DNA from: Kryptolebias marmoratus
Taxonomy: Eukaryota; Chordata; Actinopteri; Cyprinodontiformes; Rivulidae
Reading direction: 5' to 3'
DNA length: 64,000 nucleotides
NCBI RefSeq assembly: GCF_001649575.2
Contig: NC_051450.1
Location: 2,382,985 to 2,446,984 of the forward strand
Made by a program: the position numbers and the translations under genes
Notes under the pieces: model-generated
Told to the model about the DNA's origin: nothing
What the model saw: only the letters and a program-made list of their open reading frames with translations
Databases searched by the model: none
In this document: piece by piece, positions 23,832-38,076 of the stretch
Numbering within the stretch: the stretch's first letter is position 1
How the letters are laid out: every line of letters begins with the position of its first letter

Positions 23832-25475
23832 ATATTGAGATTTTTAATCTGCTGTATTCAAGACAAAGTATTTGCTAGTTTGTTCATTAAAGTAATACTG
23901 TATATAAAGGTTTTTCTATTGTTGAGCAACTGCCAGCACAAACACAAGCATGTAATCTGTCATTAATGTTATGTCTGTGATGCTTGGGGTTGTGAGTTAA
24001 GCTAGAGGTGTGATTATATGGCATCATTATCTTCAAAAGGTTGTGTTTTGGATGTTTACACAATAATGCAAGAATGCAAAAAATGCAAATGCAAAAAACC
24101 CTCTTTCAACTTGTCTTCATCCATTCTTGCTTCCTGTTGTTTCTTCTTTCAAGATTTTCTTAATTGGAACCTGTTTTCAAAAAATTCCTTTCTGGTCCTC
24201 CTAAATTTCCATTTCTGTGTGGACGCAAAGCTGAAACGTAAAAACGATTTTGTAAAACAAAATGCTGTTCCAGTGTGGATGGCGCCTCAGACAGTGGTTG
24301 TGTGTTAAGAGGACACATGTCAAAGTCATCCCTGCTGTGTCACATCAGCCCTCTCTCCCAGCGCCCTGTTATTTTTACCCTTGACTTCTCATTGTTGGAA
24401 CAGTGGTGTATCATTCGAGCTGTGCCACGAACCCACGTGGAGGATTCTCTGTTCACTCACCTCTGCCCCCACCCCCTCTCTCTTGTGTAATCAGAGATTC
24501 TCTTAAATGTCAAGGTGGGACAAATGGGAGCTATTCCCTCCAGTAATGACCCTCAGATATGGGCTGGAGGAAATCTCGTTCTTTCCCTCTCTGTCTGACA
24601 AAACATATCTTCCTTTTCATTCTTGAATTTTAGACCAATTTCCTGCATTCTATTTTTGGGATCCTTTGTTAATTGCGTCACAGAGTTTTAAGCTATAATG
24701 TGTCAAAATATTTTGAGGAGAGGTTGTATAATTGATCTATTATACAGCTCTCAGTCAGAATATGTATAAAATAAGGGCATTCCTACATTTTTTTACTGAA
24801 TGAGAAGTTTCTTTGAAAGTTAGCCACAAGGCAAGTCATTTCATTTGCAAAAGCAAACATTAACTGGCTGAATATTCAGATCTGCACATTAGGATGTACA
24901 GATGCTGAATTTGTTAAATTCAAAACAATTTTACTTTGAGTTGCAGTTAGCACGGAGGAAAAAAGTTCTAAATGCTAATTTTTATTTTTGATGTAAGCAG
25001 TGTTTTAACCAGCTTCACAATGTGTGACAGAAACTGACATTTAGGTCACTCAAAACTTTTAAATATGGTAAAAACTCATATAGTATAGCACATTTAAAAA
25101 CAAAACATGCTATACTTTACTGGAAATCTGATCCTTTTTTATTGTGTTTTTTTTTTTAAATCTGTCATTTGCTGTCTCAGTAATCTTTTTTTTAGTTTTA
25201 CCCTCATTTTGTTCTTCAAACATTTTCTGAGCTCAGCAAAAACACCTTCTTTACTGCTAAATGAAGTGAACATTGTCCTTTTTGAGCAAAAGTCAACTTC
25301 AGGATGCACTGAACCAAAAAGTGTATTTAACTTCTTCAGTCATTCATGAAATTTACTGGGGGTTTTGTATGATAACTTAGTGGAAATTGAGGACTGTCAT
25401 CACCAAATCTGTATTTATATGGCTCAAGAAACACCGAGCATACTGTATATAATACCCTTATACATACATACACAT

Positions 25476-25478
<3 letters not shown>

Positions 25479-25517
<39 letters not shown>
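25479..25517. repeat. (AT)n microsatellite
   Basis: About 19 AT dinucleotides in intron 2. Confidence 0.95.
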
Positions 25518-25520
<3 letters not shown>

Positions 25521-25714
25521 AAGAACTTTGGTGGCAGGCTATATGCGTTCCTTAAACAAATGCTAGTTTCATTTAATAATATCAAAGTAATAATGAAAGT
25601 TTAAATCCTGACAAGTTAAGGGTAAAGCAAGACAGATGCAGGAATGAAATCTGTTTCTGCATTTGCAAAAATTAGCTGATATGGCATAATTTGTCATAAG
25701 CTCCATATTTGTAA

Positions 25715-25740
25715 NCCCCCACACACACACACACACACAC
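25715..25740. repeat. (CA)n microsatellite with single-base gap
   Basis: One undetermined base (25715) stands directly before a C run and ten CA units. The uncertainty probably comes from repeat-related sequencing error. Confidence 0.9.
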
Positions 25741-26856
25741 AAACACCACCAAAAACGGAGTTACAAACAAAGCAGAAAAGCTATCTTCTGAAAAACACAT
25801 TTGGAGTGGTATAGATAGGTCCTAAATCTTCAGTTTGCTCGACTGACATATTATTCAGATTTTGTTATGATTGCCTTTTTGTCACACTTTACAGTTTTAA
25901 TTAGGGAAGAAAGTGACTCTAAGGGAGATGAATAAAAAAATGTACAACTTGGCCTTGGCCCTGTTGGCGTTTTAGCTTTTATAATCAACAGAAAGCAGAT
26001 CAGCTGAGCACAGTTCAGCATACCCAAAGGTCAGAGTGTAATAGGTCTTTCATGAGAGGTGGGCATGGGCTGTTAAAGCAGTCTGCTAACAGTAGGAGCT
26101 TTTGTGGTCAGTTTTATTTCCCCTGATTGTTCTTACCCCCACACCCTTAGCTTACCCTTTCTTGATTTCTAAGCAGTGTGAGCCCACTCTGTGCTGAGCA
26201 GAAAGGATCCCCCCTCAGGGGCAGAACTCTCCCTCTGTCACTGTGTGCTCATATTTTTGAATAAAGGATTATTGTGCAGAAGCAGAGGGGATGCAATAAT
26301 AGAGTCTAAACGTCTAAATTCATTAATTTGATTGTTGACGACAGTAGATCTCTCGACAGTGTAATTAGGGAAGCTAATGGATGTAAGCATGCTAAATCCA
26401 TCAGTGCTAATGATAATTGCAGCGTTGGAATATGATTTACAAATGTGTGGCCAAGGCCGCAACAAAATTGAGAAACAGCTTCAGCATCTAAAAATACAAC
26501 AGCACTATGATGGTGACACGCAAAGATGCCTATTGGGGTGGGTGCAGCTGGGCCATGAAGGCGGGAAATATCCGTCTTTTCATCCATCTTTTTTATCTCA
26601 GTCCATACATGTGGAAACATATGTGGTGGTGAGCAAAAAACAGACATGCCCGCAAAGAACCACTACTTAAGTTGGCCATTCTGATTGGTTGGTGGTTTTT
26701 CCTGCTGGGTGAGTTGCCACGTTTGTGGCATTGAACATCTGCAATTATTTTCTGCAGAGTCACAACATTAGCAGAAAGGACGATAGCCGAAAATGTGCAG
26801 ATTTGTTATCCCCAACTGCTAAAGACAAAGGTGATAGTATTTTTGCCAATGTCAAT

Positions 26857-27830
26857 GTGTTTGTTTGTCTGTCTGTTTGTTTGCAAAATATCTTATGAAT
26901 CACTGAATAGATTTTAATAAAACCCTTAGAGTGTAATCACTGGATGTACATCTACAACTGATTAACTTTTGGAGTTAACACTAGTCAAGTTGACCACCAC
27001 ATTTAAGCAAATTTAGCAAACACATATACACATTACACATATTTAAGTAGAATTTGTTGTGTTAGTAGCTGAGAATCATCCCCAACACAAGGTTTGAGCT
27101 TTAACTGATTGCTCAAGATTTCTTTCTAAAATGTTGTCCTTAACTGTTGGAATCATCTTTGCTTGTCTGTTAGCAAAATATTGGTTGTTCATCTATAACA
27201 CATTAACTTTTGGTCAGCCCAATTCAGGATGGCTGCCACATCAAATCAATCTTAGCCAGCACAAAAATGACTCCAATCCAGTCAAATTTACAGATCTAAA
27301 ACTTAACATTGTAGTAGATGATATTGATTCCCAACAGATACTCCAAGCACTACACATTGTGCAATAATTTTGCTTAAAATGGTGGTCCTAATTGCTGAAG
27401 TCAAGCCTGGCTGTCTGTTAGCAAAATAACTTAGGAACTAATGAACAGATGTTATTAAATCTCTCAGAAAGTAATCATTGAATAGACATCTACAATTCAT
27501 TAACAATTGAAGTCAACCTGATTCAAGTTGACCACCACAGCTAATCAACTTTAGTCAATACAAAAATAACTCAAACTCAGTCAATTTTACAGACAGTAAA
27601 CAAACATTTTGTGTTGTAGTAGTTGAGAGTTATGATCAAAAGATCTACTCCGAGTGCTAACACATTTTACAAGATCTCTCAGTATTGTATGAGATCATGC
27701 ATAATGTCATTGACCAGGTTTGACCAAAATGGTTACAACTCCATCATTTCTCATTATAAAATAATCTTAGTTTAAAACTTAGAGAGGTGGTGATATGTAT
27801 TCCTTCAAGAATGGTAGGCTTTTAATTCAT
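26857..27830 (+). repeat. Composite repeat, three about 270-bp subunits (copy B)
   Basis: Subunit starts lie near 26882 (gcaaaatatcttatgaatc), 27173 (shortened) and 27420. Each contains caact..ttaac.tttgg, a ccacc/gccaca phrase and a gtagtag.tgag end. The first is preceded by a gttt/gtct-rich lead. The block ends with a longer unique 3' part and the tail tccttcaagaatggtaggct, similar to the end of copy A. It is non-coding. The shared architecture with copy A shows the triplicated structure is a property of the family, not a local duplication. Confidence 0.65.
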
Positions 27831-28930
27831 TTATGCTTTAGCTGGGAACATTAGGATGTAGTCCTTGTCTTCTGCCCCAGTTCTTCTTATTTACTTGTCT
27901 GTCCTGTGTTGCTGCTATGAGGGTCATTACAGATGGATTGGTGCCCAAAGAGAAAGGGTACTTGTTATTCCAGTCTGGGTAAATAAATGTCACATGCAAT
28001 AGAGAGGCAGAATTGGATGAAAATAAAGAGACTGATTTTGTCAAGGTATGTCCCTTTCATAGTCGGACAAAGTAACTCAGAGATCGGTTTGTCTTTGGCC
28101 CTATTGTGCAAATCCTAATGATGTTTCTCCTGAGCCCCAAGTAACAGTTTGGTAGAAGAGGACTTGTTAATACCCGAGGTCTGTCTGCAAGTTGTAGTTT
28201 TCAAACAGCTGACAGCAAGGTCCTTTTTCATGCTAAGCCTCCCTGGGACTCTCCGAGCTGTCCTGAGTTCTTTGTTTAGGCATTTCCACTTGTGTTACCT
28301 AGAGATGTTTTGAAATGTTGTAGGTGACATGTTTTCATGCAACAACAAGCTGTACACGGTCATTTGCAGAGAAATGCTAAAGAAAGGGTCAGGCAACTGA
28401 ACCGTGGGCAGCTGCAAAGAAAAAGCTTTTGTTCCGATGCTTTTCCACAAAATGCTGGAGCTTATAAATGGTCTTATTAAGAAATCTAACCAACTCTATG
28501 AGGCTTATACTGTCTGTCATAGCGTTATTCCATTGCTTTAGATTGTATTGCTTTTGTACAACCATATCAGGCGGACATTTATAGAGGGAGGACAGATTAT
28601 TTTCATGGGAAAGCTTCAGGCAGTATAACTGTTATATTGTTAGGCCGATGGTTTGTCGCCTTCTCTTCAGCTTCGCACAGAGGACTAATGTTCTCGTTTG
28701 ACACTAGCGGATTGCTTTTTCTCTGTGCCTGAAGAAAGAAAGCAGCCTAATACATTTGAGTTGGTGAAGCGAAGGTCGTTGAGAATTACATTCGCCCCTC
28801 CACCTCCCTTACTCCTCTACCCCATTTCTTTTTTTTTCTCCCCCCTCTTTAATTTCCCCACTGGATTGGCAAACCGTTTTCACTATTAGCACTGTGGTAG
28901 GGAGCTCACTGTATGTGTGCGTAATTATCT

Positions 28931-28932
28931 GT

Positions 28933-28964
<32 letters not shown>
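28931..28964. repeat. (GT)n microsatellite
   Basis: GT units with one interruption (ctgt) near the left end. Confidence 0.95.
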
Positions 28965-29063
28965 TGTGGTGTGCTTGCAAGCCCATCCAGACCCAAAGCA
29001 GTCAAGACAAATAAATAATTGGGTGGCTCAACAGGATTGTATTGTCATGAGGAACAAGAACAA

Positions 29064-29085
29064 CAGCAGCAGCAGCAGCAGCAGC
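29064..29085. repeat. (CAG)n trinucleotide repeat
   Basis: Seven CAG units in intron 2; not in a coding exon. Confidence 0.95.
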
Positions 29086-31041
29086 GATAAAACATAAATA
29101 TTACCACACAAGCACCTGAGAAGAGGTCAGGAGGAAATAGAGCAGTGGAAAACACCAAAACTGTGGAACTGTCAAGGGTTTTATAAGTAGGACGAGTCCA
29201 TGGACTTGTTTTATGATCCAACATGGAGGTTAACTGTTTTCTGTTCTTCCCGAAGGACTCTAAACCATGGAAGCAAGTACCTACAGGTGTTTAGAGCAAT
29301 AGATTAGAGCTATATTTAGAGCAGCTGGCAACACGAGACTTTGAAAGGCATCAAACGGTCCAGCCAAGCAGCTCCCACAACGCCTTTCAGACGATAAGGG
29401 CCTGGATGGATCTACTTTAGCAGAGCGAAGAGTGTGGATGCACTGACGTGGAACCACTGGAGTTCTGGCTGACACACCACCCATTTAGGCACAAATAGAG
29501 ACATTTTGAAGAAAGAGGCTTCTATCTCTCAAAGCGAAGACCCCCAGGGCTTTTTCTCTCTTCCATCTGCGTTCTCTATCCCGCTGTGCTGCCTTAACGA
29601 GGGCCATCCGAGCTGATGATATGCCAGGGTAAAAATGTAGTAAACAGCTTTGTCTTCTTTGGATGGTGAAAAATAGATCTGTGAGTTTAAACAGCAGAGG
29701 GATGCTACTTATATGCATACACTATCGTTTCAGTATACTCAATATTTCATTGTGTCTGCACAAAATTCTGTTACACATACTGTACATTGGCCACATATTC
29801 AGTATGTATGCACAAATGACACAGTTTCAGACACTTGCTCAGCTCCACCATCTGTACCAAAGCCTGCTCCTCTACTCATCTTTGTGATGCATCTCAGCAT
29901 CAATTCTTTAAGGCGTCTGGCAATGCACAGTTGCAATGCGGGGTAGAGTACGATAGCTGCAGAGACAGAGGTTCTGAGGTGAATTATAAATCTGCTGATA
30001 GACCAGAGGAGGGCCACAGAAAGATTGATGCTCTCTGTTAAGAGCCAGAAGCCAAAAGAAGGAAAGGAGGTAAGCAGATAAATTCCCTCTCAGTAAAACA
30101 AAAAACACTAGGGAATTAATCTTATTGTATCACCTCACTGTAAATTCAACTTAAATTTCAAAGTGAAAATACCTGTATCATTCATTATGCCATATTTTGT
30201 TTGTTTGTTTTTGTTAAACAAGAAAGAAGATTTCATGCTAATTAGACTCTATAATGCCACTGTAAGACAAACACAGACTACTAGCGAAGCCTTTTAATGT
30301 AAATAAGAAGTTATTTCATGGCTGTTTGATTAGAACATAGTGGAAATTGACACTCCAAATTGAATATGAAACCAGGGAGAGCTACTTTTGTTTTGTTTTA
30401 TTTTGGCAGCTGATAAAGGGTCTGAACAGAGTGGTGCGTGTACTTGATGCTACAGTTGGTGGCCTGTCAAGTTAAGAGGTGAAAGACCTGGTCTGAAATC
30501 ACACCATAATCACAAGAGAAATGGAGGGAAGCCAAAAACACAGAGCAGGGGATTTCCCATTTGACAGTTTGCCCCCTTATCGAACATCTGTGCCTCATAT
30601 TTCAAGCTGCAGAAGTTGGAAGCAGACCCACGCCTGGTGTCGCTACCTGGTGTAAAGCCCCACCGCTCCTCAGCTTGGTGGAAATCTTCTCCCAGGATGT
30701 CATTTAGGTATTTTATGTCAAACTTTACATGCATTTACAGTACAGTTGAACCTCTAAGTACAAAAAAGCAAGGGAATCCTCATTTTCACTACTGATTACA
30801 CTGACTAACACGTCTCATGATTTTCCATGTTTTGTATTTGTCTTTTTTGTAATAATAAAATGTACTTGTTTTTGCCTTCTCTACCAATTCTTCAGCCTGT
30901 TCATGGTCTAGGGTCAGAAACACTGTTAATGCTTTCTGCTCCAGATAGGCAAATCATTTTGGCTTGCACGCGCTTGTAGTCATATCATTTTTGGGACAGC
31001 TGCACCACAGTGTTCCTTTCAGAGATATACAGTTTTTACTG

Positions 31042-31063
31042 TTTTTTTTTTTTTTTTTTTTTT
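31042..31063. repeat. poly(T) tract
   Basis: A run of 22 T; a 17-A run lies nearby at 31457-31473. Confidence 0.95.
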
Positions 31064-33651
31064 GAGGAAATACTGTGGCAGGAAATTTGAAGTCCACTAT
31101 TGTGTAACTTATCACCCAGGAACCACATGGCACCAGCATTTTAAACAGAAGATGTGTGTACTGTAGTGCACAGTCTGCCCAGTCCCAAAAATCTAAGCTT
31201 CATGCATTCATCCACAGAGGCACATAGCAAACTCTAGTGGACAGGTAAGTTGATTAAATTTACGTCACACAGGTTTTGCAGTTACAGCGGAAATTATGAA
31301 TAATCAGGTTTCCAGTCTTAAGGCCTAAAAACATTGGCACTCAACTCATGGCCTGACTGAACGGTGATGTCAGTAGTGTGGAGTTGCTTTTTATAATGGC
31401 ACTTCATATCTGTGGCACTCAGTGCAGTTCTCCTCTGAAACAATAGGTCTTGCATTAAAAAAAAAAAAAAAAACGCTATATAGCAGGAATGGCACAAGAA
31501 CAGTCATGTACAGGTAGTAAATTTTTCATACAAAAATGCAACTATAAAAATTTCATTAAAACAGCCTTTCAAGTTTATGTAATATCTGCAATGATTATAC
31601 ATCCTTGGTTTTTGTTCAGTTATATGGATGCCTGCAGAAACAGACTGGCTTGCAGACCCAGCCCTGTTGCTTTTCCTGTTTGCAACTCACCACTCAAGCA
31701 GTGATACTATCAACTGTAAATATATGTAAATGTGAAAACAGAGGCTGGTTCTGATACAAGTTTTAAGTCCCGCCTCCTTCATATAAATGAATGGAATGTT
31801 GCCTGTTGTAAAAAAAAATTAAACATATACAGTACTTTAGATAAAGTTTTTGCAAGTCTTTTCTTATTTACTCACATAGTTCTTACTTTGCTGTTGGTAT
31901 ATTCAAACATTATTTTTTCTAACACTTTTAGTTGTAAATAGTTATTTCTTGCTTAGGTTATATTAAACCATGCAAGGGGAACTCAAAGTGTCACATTGCT
32001 AGTGTGCAGACTCTGGTTCCAAAAACACAACATGGCAGCTTTTGTAAACGGGATCTTGTGGCTTCAGTTCTCAACAACAAGAGAAGATGGCAAGACTTCC
32101 ATCTTTTTTATGTTAATGAACAAGACAAGTCACTAAATCGAGATGTGCACAACAGGCTGAGATGATGTAAAAGCAGCCCACATGACTTGGGTTGGGATGT
32201 CAGTTCTTAGTGTGAGGCTGAGAATGACAGACATAAATCCGCCTTTGGGTATAAATGATTGGCTTTGACCTTCCTGTCAATAACTTTAGATATAGAGGGG
32301 TGCTGTTTTTTGTAGAAAATTTTTAAATACAAGAGGAGGTAGAGCTAAATTGAGCTAAATTAGGTCATTTACCCACTGCAGTTTTTTTAAAACACAAGTT
32401 TAGGCTTTGCCACTTTGTTCTCCCCTCTTGCTACCAAAGCCCTTTAGGTCACATTAATAATTTTTCCCCTTTTCTCCACTTTCTCTAAATACTCTCCTCT
32501 AAGAAGAATTCCACTTCTTTTCAATTTAAAGCAGGTGAAAACAACATTTTGTAGAAAAAGGTGATAATGGCTGCATGTTGATGCATGTCAAATCCCACCT
32601 GAGGGATTTAACACAACAGTACTGCTATTCAGAGTGTAAATCACCTTTTTTATGGATAAAGCCATGCATTAAGTGGGTTCAGAATCACTAAAGAAACCTG
32701 ATATTTTGACAGCAATTTGGGAATCATGCAGAACTATGAAAACAGATCTCCTTTGCCCATAGGGCACATATTTTTGGTGGAGACAGAAGTGACTCAATGT
32801 TACCACACACCTGCTGCATGGTACACACGCATACATCAAAATTAATTACTGTGTTGACTTCTTTGAATTGTGGTTAATTTACTTGGTTCCTGATGATGAT
32901 GGAGAAACGAGGTGGCAGGTTTGGCCAGGAAAATGTTTAATAAGTAGCCCACAGAGATGAAAACCTGGCAGGAGTTCACACTATGAGCAGTTAGAAACAG
33001 TGGAAACCTGAACCTAAATATCTGCTTTTGGAGCACCACTAGGTCCTGTCGCTCACAATCAAAACACGGCATGGAAAACTCGTCTTGACCCATCCTTCAA
33101 AGTCACACACACACGTGCGTACTCACAGGCAGTCCCTGGAGTGAAAAACCACAAATCAAACACATTTAAAAGTGCAGTTTTAACAAGTGCCTGAAAGCAT
33201 GCATACACACTTGCTCCAATAACAAGAAGCTGTGTAGACCACCATCATTGTCCAGACGCTCGTGTTTCTCCTCTACCCGCTTCAGTTTTGCATGCCAGAC
33301 TCTGTGAATGTATTTGTGTCATGGCTCTTCTTCACACAAACTGTTCACCTTGTTTGCTCCTCTACTTTGCACTGACTAAATTGAATGTGCTCTGTTTAAT
33401 AGCTGTGGGTCTAAAATTCCATTTGAATGCACTGTTTGTGGGTTTTTAATGCCTATAGCACCTGCTCTTTCTAAACACCCGCGTAAAATCAAGCTATAAT
33501 GAAACTTTAGCCTCATTCCTTCCTCATAGATCAGAAATATGTGAGTGTCATTCTGTGGTTAATACAGGCAACCATTCAGCTTGAGTTCAGTCATTAAAAC
33601 AGTTGGATGAAGCAAACCTTCGTGCTGCTGGGAGCAGAAAACCACCTTAGA

Positions 33652-33652
<1 letters not shown>

Positions 33653-33683
<31 letters not shown>
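33653..33683. repeat. (GT)n microsatellite upstream of exon 3
   Basis: About 15 GT units, some 220 bp before coding exon 3. Confidence 0.95.
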
Positions 33684-33684
<1 letters not shown>

Positions 33685-33904
33685 AGTATAATGAAAGTAT
33701 ATAACTTCCCCACCTGTTCTAGTTTTAACCTGAGACCTCATTAGCACACAGTGTTTTATTTCCACTACATTACCTGCACAATATGCTGCTTGCTTGGTGT
33801 TTATAGTCGTCTGAAAATGAATGTGTGTGTGGATTGTATTTCTCAATAAGTTCGTCTGTATCTACACCGTGTGACTAACATTGCTTTTGTTGTGCTCACG
33901 TTAG

Positions 33905-34086
33905 GTATGACTATGTGGAGGTGCGAGATGGTGTAGATGACAGTGGTCAGCTGGTCGGGAAGTACTGTGGGAAGATTGCCCCCTCTCCAGTCATCTCCTC
34001 GGGTAATCAGCTGTTTATCAAGTTTGTGTCGGACTATGAGACCCACGGAGCTGGTTTCTCTATCCGATATGAGATCTATAAGACAG
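33905..34086 (+). CDS. nrp1: nrp1 coding exon 3: CUB a1, second half
   Basis: It completes Lys81 and encodes residues 82-141 plus one base of codon 142. The sequence YDYVEVRDG..., GKYCGKIAPSPVISSG and the highly conserved KFVSDYETHGAGFSIRYEI are typical of NRP1 a1. C102 is the partner expected for C80. The acidic residues D83/E86 and D128 lie where CUB domains bind calcium. The acceptor is cacgttag (33904) and the donor is ACAG|gtgagt at 34087 (phase 1). It is 27.3 kb from the first half of the same domain. Confidence 0.96.
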
Positions 34087-37000
34087 GTGAGTCACAAAAT
34101 TACAGCTTTATGAAAGCTAAATGATTTAAAACAAGCCAAGATACTGAAAAATTATTTTGGTAAACCCACAGTTGTGAACAGTGTTGAAGAAATTCATCCC
34201 TCAAATTTCCCCTCACACATGCTAAAACATAATTAATTAATGGTTCACTTCTTTAAAATTCTGTACTAAATTTACACTCCACAAATAAACTAGTTTGTAT
34301 TAATTTATGACTTTTTTTAACAAGATAAATCCTTCAAAAAAGTTGTTCAACATTTATAAATGATGTAGGGCATCAACTATCTAGAATGAATGCTGGAAAT
34401 CTCATAAATACAATTATTACTATAATAAACTTGAAGGTGACATCATTTGACCAAGGAAAAATTATGTTTGAAAAATCTAAATTGTTGATTATGTGATGAG
34501 AGGAATGACATTCCGGATATCTGAAATGTTGACTTGACTTTGAAGAATTTAGTTATGGATTTTTGAAGAGCCTTTTATTTATCATACTACTGTATTATAT
34601 GATAAATTTAGTAGACATGCTAGCCTAATAAATCTGTTTACTTCTTCCCTATTATCTGTGTTCACATATACACTGTATTTTAAAATGAATAAATATTTAT
34701 TCATTTTCATAAGTCACTCTCATTGGCATATCTTTTCGTAAATCTTGTCACAAAGACAAATAAGTCTGTCATTGTGAGTGAAAAGTGGCTTATAAAAACT
34801 ATGTTTTTAATCATGGTCGCTTTCAAACAAGGTTGATGTTCTGCTTTAATAATATTACAGTTTTATCTAAGCACATGTTGAGCTGACAAACCCCTCAGTC
34901 ACACAAACACCTTTGTTCTTATTTCAGGTATACTTACATATAAGTTGAGAAGTTATAGTTAGAAGTGGCAGAATGTCTCAAAAATTGTTCTTGCAGCTTC
35001 ATTCCTTTTGTTTCTCTCTGTTTTCTGTGGGATCTTAATAGATTCAGTGGCTGGTGTGCATTCCTTCAGATTTTAAAAAGACGCAGGTGTGGACACTTTT
35101 GATGCTTAATGAATGACTCTTCAATTTTATCATAAAGGTAAAATCCAGGGGGAAAGCTGTGCTACTATATATAATTAGTCCACACAAGGATGGGAAATCG
35201 ACACATGTATGCACATTATAGCTTCACAGATAGCAAAAACAATCTTCATCAAGGGGAACATTGCAACATGAAGTAGCAGTTTGCTCTAAAAGTGTCACAG
35301 ATTACAGCAGCTGTTCGCTTCCAAAGAGACCGTTGTTAAATGTTGTTGTTTTGAGATGTGCTGATCAAAATTCCTCATGTAAACATGAACCCATTAAGTT
35401 CAAGTTATTGCCATTCATTAACACATTCATTTGAATGCACAGCATGGGTTGTGGATTGAATATTTATACTTTTATTGTTTACTAAAGATTTAGGTTGAAC
35501 TGTAATTCTAATGTTTTTGTTTTTGATGCTTAGTTACTCCACAAATTTCCCCTCAGCTCAAAGCACTTTGTCCACCATATTATTGTTCCATTGGTGGTTC
35601 CATTTACAATTGATCACTAGGTCTTAGATTTAAGACTAAAAACACTGAAACTCCTGATAAATCTGTCACAAACACCTAGAGTTTGATACAGTTGAAAATC
35701 TGGAGGATGAACATGTTTAATGAAGCAAGAAAGAGAAAGTGTCTAATTCCATAGTTTTTTTGTGCTTTAGTCAAGGCGTCAAAGCTCCACATTTTGCAAA
35801 TGCAATATGGCAGCCAATATGCCTCATTCAAATTAAATACATCATAGGCCCATATGTTCTTTAATTGTAGCAGTGTTTTTGTTTTGTCTAGTGTGAATTA
35901 ATATACCATAAGAAGGGTGTAATTTACTGAGCAGTGATTGAAAAAATATTGCTTTAAGTGTTGGTTTATTGTCAGATGGCAGTTCGCAACGAGGGTGTGA
36001 GTCTGCCATTATTACTTCTGACAAGCTGGTTGTGGAGAAAGTGAATTCTGTCCACTCAGGGAGCATCACGTCAGGCAGTACTTCCAGTCCCCAAAAAACT
36101 AAAGTGTGGATAATATTTAGTTATACTTAAGTTCAAATACTACATCAGGATGTTTATCTTATCAGAACAACACAGAACTTCCTGCTGGTGTGCTGCCTTC
36201 CTTTGTTTGGACTAGAAGAAGATAGAAGAGGAGGAGGACTGCCTCTCTAGGAAATGCCTGCTAGAAGGCAGACAGGTGCTACAGACTGCACTTTCATTAA
36301 TTAACCTCAGCAGCAGTCTATGGGACAGCCCCCCTTCCATGACCTCTGAGACATGATGAATAGTCTGGCAAGGTTCCTCCCTCCTTTTAATCTGTTTGTG
36401 CTTGTGTTTGCGTGCCCCGGCTGTGTGCACGTCACCATCGTGGCAGGGCAGCTGGTGGAGTGCAGGGCCATTTATGAGATCAAAGCGACAATCCAGGCTG
36501 ACATACGCAAACTCATCCACACATGCCCCATTCCCCCTGATAGGCTGGTTAAATCTGCTACATTCTTTCCATGATTAGTTTAGCATTTCCCAGTCTCGTC
36601 TATTAGCCAGGACGGATTATAAATGAGCTGTGTTAGGGGCCCTCTGACAATAGGGGAGGAACTGCTGAACACATTTGCAAACTGCTTCAGATGAGGAAAT
36701 GTAGATCTAGGGGAAAAAAATATGATTCCAGTGGACAGAAACAAAAATTAGAGTGAGATGACAATCTTTGTTTTTTGCTGACTGAACCCAAAGTGGAATC
36801 AAGATTTTGTGTGGGGTGTGGGGACACAGGCAGAACTTTTTTCTTCAAGGTATTTTGCATCCAACCCTGTTCCCTCCTGCGAAGAAGGAGCTGTACAGGC
36901 GTGCTGTCACTGGCTTGCTGGATCCAGACCTTTATGCTTTGAATTCACTTTGTGTTTTAACTACGGCAGTGCTGGCACCTGCCAACAACATGGCTCTGAG

Positions 37001-38076
37001 ATCAATTAGCAGCTCTGTTTGTTGGAGCAAGCGGGAGAGGGAGCCGAGCAGAACGAGAGATACAAAGCTAGCTGATTAGCACAGCTTATCAACAAACATG
37101 GCATTAGCTGGGAAAACATTGTGTTGGCTAACACATGTACTGTTAATGATGATACACAGATGCTCCGATAACAGATAAAGGAGCAGCAAGCTTGTGCATG
37201 TCAATGATAGGAAATGCGAAAAATACCACCTGTTTATTGCTGTGATTATAAGCTTGAATCACTGTAAGCCTGCTTTACGGAATTACACAAGCAAAGGTCA
37301 CATGGAAGATAAATAAGCCCACAAATTAAACACATGTAAACAAATGCCTCTTTTAGGGTTGAGGTGCCAGCTTATGCAAGTATATTTATCTATGCAAGTT
37401 GACCCACTAAAGCTGTAAACCATGCAAATAAACTTTCACCTAGAATATGCTGGCACCTTCAGCTCTGGCTTTTATCAGCCTCTGCCTGCAAAGTGTCTAA
37501 TTGGAAAAGAGCAGGTTGTTTTGCGTCTCTCTTTGGCTGCTTCCACATCAGTCTCTACCTTCCAACACTCCTTGGTCCCATCCAGCCATCTTAATTAGCA
37601 CGGGCTATTTATTTTATAGCTGCAAATTGGCAGCTTCGCTCCACTGGCTGAAGTCTTGCAAGAGACAGGGGTGGTGAGATAGCAGAGAGAATTATTTGGG
37701 CTGAAGGGAGCAGGTTTGCAGTTCTGTCAGTGTCAGTTTAGATATTTTTAATTTCAAGATAAAATACAAAAAAAAATCTGAAGAAATTTTGAAGGGTGCC
37801 AGTGAGCTACTGACCAAAAGTCCAACAAATACTAGTTTTCCTCTGTAAAGTACAATAATAATTTGGGAAGTTTGGTAAGAATCTAGTCTGACAAAATCCC
37901 TATTTTTGATGTATGAAAATACTGTGAATATAAGAAGAGTTTGCAAAGGTTTTGGAAAGTTTAGACAGCTCAGAACTCAATTTGAATGAAGTTTCTTTTG
38001 TGATGTATACCTGAGCTACAGAGCTTTAGAGAAGCCTGGGTTTTCTCACTCATTTCATCATATCACACAATCTACT

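Larger units (their letters stand above)
6557..33904 (+). other. nrp1 intron 2 (27.3 kb), repeat-rich, no host gene seen
   Basis: This very long intron interrupts the a1 CUB domain. It holds the Tc1-like remnant, LINE fragment, composite repeats, hairpin elements and microsatellites listed separately. The stretches between them (for example 6.6-8.3, 13.1-14.7, 19.3-23.1 and 28-33 kb) show no supported gene, tRNA or rRNA. Long first introns of developmental genes often carry enhancers, but none can be identified without comparison to other species. Confidence 0.85.

Noticed and set aside
11185..27830. CRISPR-like array from spaced repeats
   Set aside because: Units are about 270 bp, diverged and in a vertebrate intron; no short identical repeats with unique spacers.
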